From: Chrysaora quinquecirrha
Lineage: Eukaryota; Cnidaria; Scyphozoa; Semaeostomeae; Pelagiidae
Direction of reading: 5' to 3'
NCBI GenBank assembly: GCA_014526335.1
Contig: JACTAT010000060.1
Coordinates: 5,994,898-6,058,897, forward strand
Length of the DNA stretch: 64,000 nucleotides
Shown here: positions 49,201 to 59,999 of the stretch, piece after piece
Numbering within the stretch: the stretch's first letter is position 1
Layout of the letters: every line of letters starts with the position of its first letter
The notes under the pieces: model-generated
What the model was told of the DNA's origin: nothing
Databases searched by the model: none
The model's input: the letters and a program-made list of their open reading frames with translations, nothing else
Program-made: the position numbers and the translations under genes

Positions 49201-51146
49201 GCAGCTGCCCTTGCGCCATTAGTGACCAAGGATAATAAACCATTAACTAAGCAACCATGGAACTGAACAGCAGACGGAGATAACTGTTTATTTTCGTACA
49301 AGAAATGGAGGAGAATTCAAGAGTTTCCTTACCTTTGCTAACTAACCATCTTGGACTTTCAGGCATGAAAAGCATACCTATAAGCATTGTCATTGCAGGG
49401 ACAGCGGCAATTCCAAGCATATACCTGCAAATATAAATAAAACATGACAAGAATGGCAGCCATGGAGTAGCTTAGCAAGGTCGCCTATTTAGACAAGTAG
49501 TACTTGAAGATGTAGTTCAACAGTTTTTCGAAACTTTCTGCTTTGTTTAAATATTGCCCATTATTAGAATCAAACATAAAAAGGTTTGTTTCAAGTAATT
49601 GGAGAAAATATTGTAATATTTGCTGAACAAATTGCCACATCTCACATGATCATATGCCTGGATTAGCACTAGAAAGAAATAAAATATGAAAAAGGTACTT
49701 TTGCCTTCTTCAAAATCTGAAAAAAGGCCTCAGGTTATGGGACTGACAATGACAAACAAAGTTTAACCTTCAGGTGATTCATGGGCTAAGTCATACTGAC
49801 TGGGCAAATTAACAAAATGCAAAGTCATATCATAGACTTCACCAGCAACTGGCTGGGCTAGTAATAAACAAACTGCATAGTCCTATCCTAGGCTTAAGCC
49901 AATATGGGGCAGGCAGGACAGCATTGCCCAAGAAAACGAAAAATCCTAACATCATCAACTAAAGCTATTAAAACGAATCTATATTACCTCCATCCATGAA
50001 CCTTGTCTTTGCTGAAAATTCCATCAATAACTGAAGCGAAAAGCTGTCCAAATGTGATAAAAAGCTGGTTGATTGTGACCAGTCTACCTCTAATGCTGGG
50101 TGGTGAGGCTTCAGCAACATAAACTGGCACAGTGCAAGAGGCATATCCTAATGCAAAAAGGATGGAGATAGTCTTTGAGTGGTACAAAATTTCAAAATTG
50201 GGAGAAATAGCGATAACATTTTTAGACATAGATATTCAAAAAGATTTTTTTGTCTGACGCTCCTTAGAGTACAAATGTCAGAAACGGACCAAACCAACTA
50301 ACATAGGCCAAGTTTATGCACAGATGCGGATCAAAAGCACCAATCTGAAAGTCTAGATGAACAAGTCATTTTTTCTAAACACCAATCACCTTGCGGGATG
50401 CAGTGGGAAGACCAAGAGGATTAATTGAAGAGTCCAAGTGAGAAAACAAACTCTTTTTATCTAAACAGAATCGCCCTTTTGGTTTTGATGTGGACAGATT
50501 CCAGAACACCTAAATGGAACAAAGATCTTGCCTGCCAACAACTTGCAAACAAAAATTTGTTTAATCATCACATTGAAAAATGGGTTGAACATCATATGGG
50601 CAAAGTTGCTCTCCAAATTCTATGATCTATTGATAGCCTCTGATTTAGCCTTCACATTACTGAACATAGTGAAAAGTAATATCTTAAAAGCAACTCACCT
50701 ATGGCTACTCCAACTATTGCCCTACCAACCAGCAATATTTCCTTACTTTTTGCAACTGCCAGGACAACTGAACCAATTGTGAAAATACATGAAGACAAAA
50801 GCAAAACAGGTTTTCTACCAAACTTATCACTGCACCATCCAGCAGAAACAGCACCAAATATTGCAGCACCTACAGTTATACTGACTACCAGCTCACTCCA
50901 TAAGTCATTCAAACCAAATTCTCTCTTCAACGGCAGTAATGCACCTGATATCACTCCAGTATCATAGCCAAATAATAGTCCTCCAAGAGCTGCAAAAAAT
51001 GTCAAGGCATAGACGTAGAATTGTGAACAGCAAGTTTTATGTTCTGAGTCTTTTAATTTGAGGATTATTGGTGTTTCTTCTGTAGCAGAATAATCATCAA
51101 CAGTTTCGCTTTCACTGCTTTCAACTTCATTTCTCACGGATGGCAT
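43482..51146 (-). CDS. SLC2A13: Proton/myo-inositol symporter, SLC2A13 (HMIT), 6 coding exons
   Basis: A complete 12-TM major-facilitator sugar-transporter family protein of 576 residues that, in the family, couples H+ to myo-inositol uptake across the plasma membrane. Exons, 5' to 3' on the minus strand: 50699-51146, 49988-50147, 49333-49424, 48112-48219, 45329-45449, 43482-44283; the six phases join without a stop. Motifs: [17 protein letters not shown] in TM1, DKFGRKP loop, [38 protein letters not shown] in TM7, [17 protein letters not shown] in TM10, and [10 protein letters not shown] after TM12. The large loop between TM9 and TM10 has [15 protein letters not shown] and further cysteines, specific to HMIT and absent from GLUTs. 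Start chosen at [10 protein letters not shown]: a splice acceptor (TTCTGTTGTAG) lies 31 bases upstream, implying a 5' UTR exon. Slightly shorter than human (648), mainly at the N-terminus. Confidence 0.95.
45329..45449 (-). CDS. SLC2A13: SLC2A13 coding exon 5
   Basis: 121 bases, between GATATAG acceptor and GTAAGT donor. Encodes [38 protein letters not shown] (TM7). The usual QQLSGIN is QQLCGIN here; the QQ and N positions that line the substrate site in this family are kept. Confidence 0.92.
45601..45921. mobile_element. GAGG-ended element with 6-bp target duplication (element 1)
   Basis: Begins GAGGGGGGCTTTGG and ends CCAAAGCCCCCCTC, a perfect 14-base inverted repeat, flanked by CTTGTG at 45595-45600 and 45922-45927. 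The interior repeats AAAACCCG on the plus strand at irregular spacing. 321 bases, no coding capacity, in an SLC2A13 intron. Superfamily not assigned. Confidence 0.8.
46190..46665 (-). repeat. SINE family 2, copy 2, split by an insertion
   Basis: Tail part (GGTGAAGGTAAAG, GTGTTTTAGCGCCAATCAC, TAGGATCTC) at 46190-46245 and head/body part (ATGATCTCGACCCTGGCTG, GGCGCTACCGTAGC, CGACCTCGCTAAGCTTCTGG) at 46540-46630 are the two halves of one minus-strand SINE, separated by ~290 bases that start at an (ATC)n run (46255-46289). Confidence 0.5.
46255..46289 (+). repeat. (ATC)n microsatellite
   Basis: About 11 perfect ATC triplets. Confidence 0.9.
47836..48050. mobile_element. MITE A4, decayed
   Basis: Left end GGGCATGGTCAAACAATC and then AAACATTGTTGGGTCAACAT matches the A-family MITE terminus; right end TTTAAGATGGTCTGGGCC is a weak inverse. 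Flanks are TTA and TAA, not direct repeats, so one flank has changed or the end is misplaced. Confidence 0.5.
48112..48219 (-). CDS. SLC2A13: SLC2A13 coding exon 4
   Basis: 108 bases after acceptor CTGAAACCAG. Encodes [36 protein letters not shown], the amphipathic intracellular helices. It is more divergent from vertebrate HMIT than the membrane parts, as expected. Confidence 0.88.
48314..48632. repeat. Two SINE family 2 copies in inverted orientation
   Basis: 48314-48440 is a minus-strand tail and body (GGTGAAATGGTGTATTTAGC, GATCACGACCCTGTGTG); 48510-48632 is a plus-strand body and tail (GGCGTCACAGCCAGGGTCG, AGGTCTCG, GGCGCTAAATGCACCATTTC). Together they form a ~320-bp inverted repeat inside an SLC2A13 intron. 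Confidence 0.6.
49333..49424 (-). CDS. SLC2A13: SLC2A13 coding exon 3
   Basis: 92 bases. Encodes (R)[19 protein letters not shown] and [12 protein letters not shown], that is TM6 and the PESPRWL motif at the start of the central cytosolic loop. Donor GTAAGG. Confidence 0.92.
49988..50147 (-). CDS. SLC2A13: SLC2A13 coding exon 2
   Basis: 160 bases after acceptor TTTGCATTAG. Encodes [53 protein letters not shown], spanning TM4-TM5; the [12 protein letters not shown] loop is the conserved PET/RG signature region. Ends phase 2. Confidence 0.93.
50699..51146 (-). CDS. SLC2A13: SLC2A13 coding exon 1
   Basis: 448 bases from ATG to donor GTGAGT, ending phase 1. Encodes an acidic cytosolic N-terminus ([20 protein letters not shown]) and TM1-TM4 start: [58 protein letters not shown]. 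Confidence 0.93.
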
Positions 51147-51364
51147 ACTTGGAATGCTTCCAGTGTTCAGAATTAGGCTACAACAGAACAATTACAGAAT
51201 AAGCTACCATTAAATAAGTAGAAACTTCTGATTAGAGCAGTGCTTAATGAACCCAGGACTGTGAAACACACTTAAAATGTTTTTGGAAAGGGTAGCGGGG
51301 TGAAAAGCTAAACACACAAGCTAAGAATGAAGCTCGCTGTTCTTATAAGAAACATGCACTAGCT

Positions 51365-51877
51365 GAGGCCCCCCAAGAAGTTCTGTGTGATGCGTTATTG
51401 GACCATTTTGCAGGCATGACTTCGTGAAACGAAAAATTTTTGCGCGTGAATGCGTGAATCTAAACTCCTACGTGTCGCGTGAAATGCTTTGATATGGCTC
51501 CTGATTTCGTGATTTACAGTGTTTTGGCGACATATTGAGAGGTTGCTTGAATGCAGGAATGCCCTTTTACCCATCGAGCATTGTCAGCTAACTATATTTC
51601 AGTCATTGTCTCATATGACGAATTAATTAAGTCCCTTAAATCTTAATTTTGTGTGTTCCCTGTTACAAACTCGTTGTGGAAAGAATTTTTCAAGACCAAC
51701 CATTTAGATATACAAAATTAAGCAGTCTGAATACAGATCCTGCTTAAAATTTCGGGGAGCAATGCCTGAAGTTTTACACGGGTGAAAATGAAGTTTTATC
51801 GTGCGTGATTACGATAAAAAAATCATCGAAAAATTGCACGTGATTGCGTGATTTTGCACCCCCCTTGGGGGGGCCTC
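51365..51877. mobile_element. GAGG-ended element with 6-bp target duplication (element 2)
   Basis: Begins GAGGCCCCCCAAG and ends CTTGGGGGGGCCTC (one extra G), flanked by CTAGCT at 51359-51364 and 51878-51883. Interior rich in CGTGAATGCGTGAATC-like phrases at both sides in inverse sense (CGTGATTGCGTGATTTTG near the right end). 513 bases, non-coding, just upstream of SLC2A13. Confidence 0.8.
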
Positions 51878-51883
51878 CTAGCT

Positions 51884-54800
51884 ATGACATATTCACATAA
51901 GTACTTTTCCAATATATTGATTTAAGTGTGTTGTGAGAAATCCCTGAAAATCCTTTTCTGTTCAAAAGCACAGAAGTTATTCCGGAGTTCCTAAATCAAA
52001 CTTCAGCATCCCCATTTCAGTGTGCATGGCCATATACCTCTTAAGGGAAGTTAACGCTTGCATTTCTAAGGCAAGCAAGTAAAGACAACTTTTCTTGTCT
52101 TATTATTATCATTGTATTTTCAGATGAAACGTTTTCTCTATATTCAAACTGAAAAGGACAAAAGTTCACACCATATGAGGCATCATCCTCCTACTAGTCT
52201 TTCTGATATCATGATATTGATTAGGCTGTGAAACGCAGCCTAGAACAAAAATAGGTTGATTAGTAGGCCAAAATATAAATAAACTAAACTAAAAGAAATG
52301 ATATGGTTATCACAGCTAATTATACGTTGTACAGGGTACATCTTGAATGGAATGTGTTGGTTGCCGGTTACATTACAAGTCTGCCTTTGACTTTTCATCT
52401 GGATCTCTGCACCACAATATTTGGCAAATGATGCACACAAATAGACAAAGTTTATTTTTCCGCCACAATCAGGAGGAATGATGCACCCCACAAAGTCCAG
52501 GTTGGCCCCTGCGTACTCCAGGCTGGAAACAGGTCATACGAGGTGCATTTTCCCTAGACATGGCGTGATGGATCTGAGGAGAAAGATTTTATGATGGTAC
52601 AAATACATAGGGGTTCTCTTAAAGTTGCACCACATCCAAGATCTCGTTGAAAACTGCCATACTATAGCCTACTCTCCATGCAAACGGTTAAGGTTAGTAC
52701 GATCATTCAAAACGGCACTTCACTGCAGTGTCGCTAGCCTATGGAAAACTTACTAGGTATCTAGGAAGGCGGGCGTGCATAAATGTATCTTATATACTGT
52801 ATTTAGGCTTTTAGGCGTTTTAGGCCTTTACCTACTAATAAGCCCTAGATAGCTATTCCAAAGAGAAAATTAAAGTATACTCAATCTTAATTAAAATGAT
52901 ATCAACGAAAAGAGCTTAAAAGACGATTTGAAATATGTATAGGTTGATAAGGATTATATCTCTGGTTAACAAACTACAGCAAAAATATTGTTGACCCGAT
53001 GCGTGAATTTTCAAAACTTCCCATAAGAATTTCCCATTGACTTCTCGGAAAAGTGGCCCCTTAATTCACATGACAGAATAATGGTCTAGTTTGGGAGTGT
53101 ATAGCTACACAACAGTTACTTCAATAGATCTCAAACTTTCAGCATTGGTAGGGAAGATATTTGTTTTTTGTTTATATTATTTTATATTAAATTCCAAATC
53201 AAAACGAAAGACTTTTTTCGATATTTTTTGTTGTTTTCTTTTGCCCCGCAGTTTCCCTTCTAAGACTATTTTTTAGGCCAACAATTTTCAGGAAAATTTT
53301 GTCAGAAAACTACCCTATTTGCTATTATTTTTGCAGAAAATGTTCTCTAATTGTTGTGTTATGCTTGCTACAAACAATCTGTGTTCAAATCTTTGGATTT
53401 TACGTGCATGAGCCAAGTTCAGTTTCACACCGACTTAGGCCAAAATGCGGGAAGGCTTGGGAAGGTCGTTTCGTTTCCGCAGTTCTCCTGATCAAGGCGC
53501 TCGGTCGATGCAAACAAATTTGATTCCGGGTGGGTTCCAACTCACGAAATACAAGGAAAATAGCATCATTCCATAGGTAAAAGAATGAATTTTCATGTCA
53601 TGGGGTTTTATGTGTGAAAACATTCGTTTCTTACCTGCGACGCGTCTTTGAAGTACAAGTTAGGATGCACCTCCGGTCATTTACAAAATATTCCGAATAA
53701 AAATATAGCCCGGTATTGTTCGTGTTCTAAACAATAAGCAGGCCAAGTTTGGTCGTGTTATGAAACTCGGAACCCATGCGGAATCGAATTTTGCGCGACC
53801 GACCTAATGAAAATGCGGGCCGCGTGATCACACGTTGAAATAGTCGGTCCACAAAGGATGCTCGTTAAGCGAGGTACCTCATGTTATTCTGCACTAAAAT
53901 GGTAGCAATAAATAGACAAAAGAAGCAGCTACCATTAGAAACAAAATAATTGAAATACGACTTGTAGTTTCAGAGATACGGAAAAATGAAAAAGTTGATT
54001 TTCACGGAAATTTTCGAACTTGAGAAGAATTTCTAACGCAGGTTTGGAATAGCTACCCTAGACATTGTAGGTAGGCCTATTATTTGTTTCGATGATACCT
54101 ACCCTATTTGTTTTTATTTTTGTTGAAATTTAGTCTTACCTAAAATAACAGTCAACTCTTCATCTAAATAGATTGCCCTTGTTTTATTATTCAGCAGTAT
54201 TCATGGAAAAATTACTTTGTTTTAGTCGTTTGCGACATCAAATCAAATCAACTGATCAGAATCATTTCGTATTTTCGTTTGACCTTTGGGCTTTTTAGGC
54301 CTGGGAACTGAACTGAACTTTGGACTTTTCTGGTTGGGCTGGAGGTGAGCGAGAAGCGAGGCGGCAACGGGTACGAAAGCGAGGCAGCAGCAAAGAAGTA
54401 ATTATTAATTGTAGTTGATTGTATTATTCTTTGTATCACAGAACGATTGGATGCACAATTGATTGTATTAGATCTTAATGCAGCAAAAGTCGTCGTCGAA
54501 GTTAAAGCGTTCTGTCCTAAAGTCAATTGTCACTAAAAGAGCTCACAAACACTAAACACCAAAGTCAGTCCTAAAAACGGTTCTGCAAATGAAAGCGTTG
54601 AGAAGCATTTAACAATAATGGGAATGGGATAATGCATAATGCATTTTACTCCACAACAGAATTCCATATTTGCAGCATTTGCAGGCGCTGTGGCGTTGCG
54701 CTTTTTACTCGTTTGCGCTGTTTGTGATGTTAGAAGCTCAGCGAGGTCGGGGTAGGAGACCCAGCTGCGGTAGCGTCACAGCAATAGTCGATTCTCGATA

Positions 54801-56273
54801 AGTTTATCTACCACTCATTGAGACCCTAGATTCACCAAATTCACCTTTACCATTTGGACGCACTGCATGCATTATGGTCAAATGCCCCTCGACATGCAAT
54901 CTATGTTTGAATCCTCCATTTTGCAAATTTTTGCAATAGAAAGATCTGCCTCGAAAACAAATATTACACTGAATTTTCAGGGATTCTCGATTTTTTTTCT
55001 GCTGACCTGTTTATATTGCCTTATAAAACGTTTTCTTTAAACTACCCAGCTGTCAACGTCAACAATCGGATCAACAATTCAGAAACCAAGTCTATATATA
55101 AACGGTTTCTTATAAACAAAATAGATGCAATCTGCTAAGAACGTTGCTTCACGCTGGCAGCATCAACCTCTACTGCAAGAAAGCACCAGCAATGCTTTTG
55201 AATATAAATTAGTGGTGATAACATGAAACAATTTGACAAACAAATAATCAATATATTTATATAAATAATTCAGTCGTAGACCTGCTAGATTCATTCGATG
55301 AGAAAATTGCATTTTTAGATTTTTGAAATACCCCCCACCACACCCTTCTTTCAAAGACCATCCTACTTGTTTAAAATAGAAGTTCGTTGTCTATAAAAAA
55401 CGATCCTTCGCAAGTGCGCTATAATCCAAATGATTAAACATCGATTTTTCATCAGTCTAGAAATTCTGTGAAGAGTGCACGCGCAAATAAATACGCTAAG
55501 TCAACAATGTCCAATTTGTTGGACAGAAAAACTCGCCCACGATAAATGCAAACATTACATATAAATACAAGGGAATATTTTAATTCCGCTGATCTCAAAA
55601 TTCGAGAAATAGTAATTGCTTTTTTTAATAATTGATGGTTCGTTTATAAGAGAGATGGTTGATTCTACTAATAGAGAGATAGTACGAGGACTATAGGTGA
55701 ATATTTTCTCAAAACATCCTGTATTCAGATAGATCTGCATAGATATAGCGTATTTGATTAGATGTTTGCCAAGAATTTCCATTACAATTGCTAAGATTGA
55801 TGTTTGATAAGAGCCTGCCCTCGTGCTTGGATGTACATGCTGGGGAGAATAGATTAAAGCGAAAAGACGTGCGAAGCTAATGTTAGATAAACATTTATTA
55901 TGGAAGAACAGCCAAGATATGAACAGTTAAAGTTCATGATTGAGTGAGAAAGTATGTCTCATAACCAGGGCCTTATTAAAACGGTGATTTCATTGAAACG
56001 CAAGCATAAATGTTACCAGCAGTTTCTTGAGTAGTTTCAATGGGCAGAAGACTACTGCGCTGATTGAATTATTACTCTGAATCGTCCAGCAGGATATATA
56101 TTGTCATTTAAAGTTGTTTATTTCAGGTGTATGCACCATGCAGATAACTAAAATGCATAAATAAAAACGATCTAAGCATATTTTAGCTTCGACGTTTGCT
56201 TCACGAAAGCAGTTGCCAAGATAGTCCATGTTTATCGAAGATATCTATCTACCTTTTGCTGAAGAAAACTATC
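51884..56273. other. Intergenic region, no gene recognised
   Basis: Between the divergent SLC2A13 (minus) and GPCR (plus) genes. It should contain both promoters, but no core element is convincing. A SINE family 2 copy at 54690-54870 and a doubtful SINE family 1 relic near 53485-53550 are the only repeats I can support. Open frames of 60-92 codons here have no support. Confidence 0.45.
54690..54870 (+). repeat. SINE family 2, copy (plus)
   Basis: GAAGCTCAGCGAGGTCGGGG, CCCAGCTGCGGTAGCGTCAC, TCATTGAGACCCTAGATTCAC, AAATTCACCTTTACC: body and tail of the family, 5' head only partly retained. Confidence 0.6.
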
Positions 56274-56752
56274 ATGGTCTTCAACAATACTACGTCCGCT
56301 GCTCTATGCATCAAATCTTCTATGATCTATAACGCAACTCTTAATATGACTATATATTTAAACGAAACTGTTAACTGTACTGATATTACGAAAAATAATC
56401 TCGGAAGTACAGGAAGCAGCGACTGGTTCTTCGGCACAAAACCTGCAATTATCACGTTATGTGTAATAGTGTTGTTGCTTGGAGTTCCTGGTAATTTGAT
56501 GGTAACATACGTTCTTGGCATCAAGAAGAGAAATGGCAGTAACGGTAATAATGGTGATGCATTTATCGTGTGTCTTGCAGTTGCAGATCTACTGGTGTCA
56601 TTCTGTGTTCCATTTGTGACCATTCACGACATAATAAGCGTGCCAAAATGGTACCTTGGAAAAGCAATGTGTTATGTGCTCACTCCACTGCTGCCGGTCA
56701 ACCTAATAGCATCATCATGGGCGCTGGTTTTGATATCTGTCGACCGATACAG
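56274..56752 (+). CDS. GPCR exon 1 (N-terminus to DRY)
   Basis: 479 bases; codes 159 residues plus two bases of the Arg following DRY. An intron exactly at DRY(R) is a recurrent position in class A receptors. The next in-frame stop follows shortly after the donor, supporting splicing here. Confidence 0.88.
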
Positions 56753-58586
56753 GTAAATATAGCCATGTTTAACTTATCTGCATTGTTTAGTTGTTCACTG
56801 GCATAGATCTGGGTCAGATAACTAGTAGTATGGTTTTTGCCATAGTATATGACGATAAGTCCGCAACCACGCATAATATCGAGCGAATTTGACAAACCGT
56901 TAACAAAGACATAGCTAACGTTTAACGTCTATGGCGTGAAATTTACAGTTAGTTGTACGTCAATATAATAAATCCTAATGCAATGGTTAATGTTTGTTTA
57001 TTTGTGGTTGTTGACTTTACAATAGCCAAAGCAATATTTGCAATGGTGGGCTTTGACATCCAAGCATTGATTTGTAATTCTGCTGCATGCAAAACTTTTC
57101 TTCATCCTGCCCCGCGTGGATTTTTTCCCAGAGTTTGATCACCCCGGGTAATGTCCGTGCAGTACAGTGGAGGGTGTGCAGTTAAGTGGAGAGTATTCAG
57201 TACAGTGGAGGGATGTCATCAATAAGAAGGAAAGATCATCAGTACTGAAGACGTTCGGTACTGAAGACGTTCGGTACTGACTGTACTGTACTGATGATAT
57301 AATATCCTCCACTGCAACTTATTATATACCTCCACTATACTGATGATATTCATCCACTGTACTGATGATATACCTCCACCGTACCGATGATATTTATCCA
57401 CTGTACTGATGATATCCCTCCACTGTACTGAATATCCTACACTGTACTGCACACGTTACCCTGGGGGATGATGTCAAATTTTTAGCTATGCACCGAATAA
57501 GTTGTTTACGCCTCGAAGGATGAAGAGCATTGGTGAGCTAGTCCAGCTTGCAAAGACAATTCGGTATAGGTATGATGGAATGAGGAGAGTAGCCACCTCT
57601 CTGCAATCCCGGGCAAAGGCAGAACGAATCACGAGTTGTGGTCAAATTGAGTGAGAGGACTCGGGTCGCAGTCTATAGATTAGACTGATTCTATTCAGTG
57701 AATGCACCATGTGCTCAGTCTTAAAGTCCTTAAACGAAATCTACACCTAGCAAAGGCAGGGGTCGTATGCTGAGCTAACTGGTTTAAAAGCTGAAGCGAA
57801 ACTTTCAATATTTTCTATTTTTTATACAGTATAAATGTTCTTTTGACCCAGGAAAGGTTGGAATTTTCGGAAATAGCGATAGGGACCTTTAGTGTTGCCT
57901 TCTAAATACAGTCGCCTTGTTTACTAAGTTGTAGCTTATGTTAGAAAAGTTTCCAAATGCATACAGATTCAGATAATGAATTTTTTTTAGGATTATTGCA
58001 AAGCCATTCAGCTCAGAGCTCTCAAGACTGAACAAGGGCATTCGCATAACAATGGTCTGGGTGATAGCTATAGTCATGAACATTCCGTTTCTAATGAGAC
58101 TAGATACGACAATAGACCTCACTTGCAGAACGACTAAAGTCTTCTCTTCAACTGCCCTTATGGTAATCGCCTTGTGCAATGCAATCGTTGGTTGGCTTAA
58201 TACCAGCGTTTATCCTAGGTGTTGTCTATCACAAAATCACAATACATCTACGTGTAGGTGAGGCCTATCACAGCGAAACTCAAGTCATTCAGCAGCAAAT
58301 CAGAGCAGAGAATCAAAAGGTCGTTCGTATGTTTGTTATTATTGTGTGCATCTATCTGGCTTTTACGATTCCGTTTGCAATATTGCAAGTTGTCTTTGTT
58401 TTCATATTAGAGCTTGCACCAAAAGTTGCTAATAATCATCATTTCACTGCATTATACCTCATGTTGCCGAATATTACTGCCCTGAATAGTTGCGTCAATC
58501 CTCTTGTGTACGCCAGAATGCATAAAGAGATCAACGGATACCTTAAAGGTAGTTTGGAAGAAAATAAAAGGTTTCTTTTCGTTTAA
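56274..58586 (+). CDS. Class A (rhodopsin-like) GPCR, two exons, one frameshift in TM5
   Basis: Seven-transmembrane receptor, probably peptide- or amine-binding; ligand unknown. Exon 1 (56274-56752, ending DRYR split AG|G at donor GTAAAT) encodes an N-terminus with several N-glycosylation sequons (NTT, NAT, NMT, NET, NCT), TM1 with GVPGN (residues 70-74), TM2 LAVADLL (101-107), Cys133 before TM3 and DRY (157-159). Exon 2 (57991-58586, acceptor TTTTTTTTAG) encodes TM4 (MVWVIAIVMNIPFLM), an ECL2 with TCR, TM5, a basic third loop, TM6 (FVIIVCIYLAFTIPFAI) and TM7 with NSCVNPLVYAR (NPxxY). Between about 58180 and 58205 the frame moves by +1: the first frame reads ALCNAIVGWLNT, the second VGLIPAFILGVVYHK, so the window carries one base too many. 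Everything else is intact, so a sequence error or very recent inactivation is likely. ATG 56274 was chosen as the first in-frame ATG. Confidence 0.85.
57142..57467. mobile_element. Inverted-repeat element with internal minisatellite
   Basis: Begins CCCCGGGTAATGTCCGTGCA + GTACAGTG and ends CACTGTACTG + CACACGTTACCCTGGGG, imperfect inverse repeats of ~27 bases. The interior is inverse copies of TCCACTGTACTGATGATATA-like units. Lies in the GPCR intron. A third terminus of the family appears at 63940-64000. Confidence 0.7.
57991..58586 (+). CDS. GPCR exon 2 (ICL2 to C-terminus)
   Basis: 596 bases, one more than a whole number of codons after the split Arg, which independently shows the extra base. 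C-terminus is short (MHKEINGYLKGSLEENKRFLFV) with no palmitoylation cysteine. Confidence 0.85.
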
Positions 58587-58632
58587 CTTAAGAAAATCCA
58601 AATCTTCATACAGCCTTTCCGATGTTATTTCT

Positions 58633-58638
58633 AATAAA
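58633..58638 (+). terminator. Polyadenylation signal of the GPCR gene
   Basis: AATAAA 47 bases after the GPCR stop codon; the first canonical hexamer downstream. Confidence 0.5.
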
Positions 58639-58930
58639 ACTTGCGTTTCCCAAGCCGAAGTTTCCCAAAAAGGTCAGTAGGGTGTTGTTTTGGGTTAGTG
58701 AAGGCTTTCAGTGAAATTTAGGGCGTGTTTAGATTTTGAAAACTTTCTGTCATCGAGACTTTGAAAAAACAAAAACCTAATTTAACTAAGTATAGCTATG
58801 GTTAAAAGCTAATGTGAACCTGCAGCTTCTGCCCCCAGATTGATATTCTAGGTACTCGAATAGAGCGAATACCCTAGGTACTCTTTTTCTTGCCTAGGAA
58901 GGATGGGTTGGACAGCTGAGTTGATTGTAG

Positions 58931-59024
58931 GCTTGTTGGAAGTGGTCTCGACCGGACGAGACTCGAACCCACGACCTTCTGTTCGTGGGGGGAACGCCTT
59001 GACTAATCGGCCACGCCATCTCTT
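58931..59024 (-). repeat. tRNA-derived SINE head (family 1, copy 3)
   Basis: On the minus strand: GATGGCGTGGCCGATTAGTC, AAGGCGTTCC, then GGTCGTGGGTTCGAGTCTCG (B box) and GAGACCACTTCCAACAAGCC. The A and B boxes are better kept than in the other two copies. Confidence 0.65.
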
Positions 59025-59587
59025 AATCCTGGCTTCTCGAGGTCTCTGTGACACTATACCTTAGTAATTTGTGTTCGGACTGTAAGTAGCTATTTGTAAA
59101 AAAAAATTGCAGTGGGATATTCTGAACATTAACACCAAGCAAAAGAAATATAACAAAAACATGACTTCAAAGTCTGCAAAACTCGTGAAAAACAGAATCG
59201 AAAGAGGCAGGAAAAATATCAAAAAAGCTTTACGCCCTCATTAGCTACTGGAAGCTTTCACAGAAACGCAGCTAAGTGCTTTCTTCTTAACTCTAGGTTG
59301 CTAAAAGCGACTTCAAGTATTCACAGCATATTTTAGACTTGTAGATATATATTATTTCATTGGTGTAGTAAAGGGCCCCGTTAGGGGGAGGGAGGCGAAT
59401 ATCCTTTATTCCCAATAATGTTACAAAACATTTCTCTCATCCCCTGAATGTTCTAAATATCGCCCTTTATCCAGCAATCCACAAAAAAATACCCCCATAT
59501 GCCCTTTTCTTTTCCTAAAATTATCCCATATTCATTTGAATTTTTCTGGAACATGCAAAATATCCGAATACCCCCCGGATACCCCAG

Positions 59588-59806
59588 TTGGTGCCTCAGT
59601 TACCAGTCAATTTAAGACACGATTTCGTACGCACAAAAATTGAAAAATACTCAGTTGTCCCGAATTGCACTGTCCGAAATTTTCATGAATACATACAAAC
59701 CCATCTGCCGTTTTCGGGCTCTATAAACTGGACAAAATGTCCAGATAATGAATATTCACGAATCCCATATGACCGTTATAGTGTTGTGATGACTCAGTTT
59801 TTACAG
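59588..59806 (+). CDS. Possible orphan coding exon, unknown protein
   Basis: Open frame with non-repetitive composition ending exactly at a good donor (TTTTTACAG then GTAAAG). It encodes QLPVNLRHDFVRTKIEKYS, VVPNCTVRNFHEYIQTHLPF, SGSINWTKCPDNEYSRIPYD, RYSVVMTQFLQ. I do not recognise the family, and no convincing partner exon follows within the window. An open stretch at 60439-60714 (HHHYVEWQSQNYCEELLSAL and on) has similarly ordinary composition but no clear splice sites. Confidence 0.3.
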
Positions 59807-59999
59807 GTAAAGTTTACTCAAGCACTTGCCATTGTTTGATAACTGATTTAGCTTTTAACTGAAACAACAATCTCTCATAAAATATATTGAGACTAGGTGA
59901 AACTTTCTTTTTATGGTAGGAACTCATAGAGCTTACAATAGGATTTAAGATAGGGACTTTCTCGTTGTATTCGAAGTAGTAGATCCTCTCTCCCTAATA

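Noticed and set aside
52208..52235. Short palindrome TAGGCTG...CAGCCTA
   Set aside because: Seven-base arms are too short to separate from chance in a 64-kb window.
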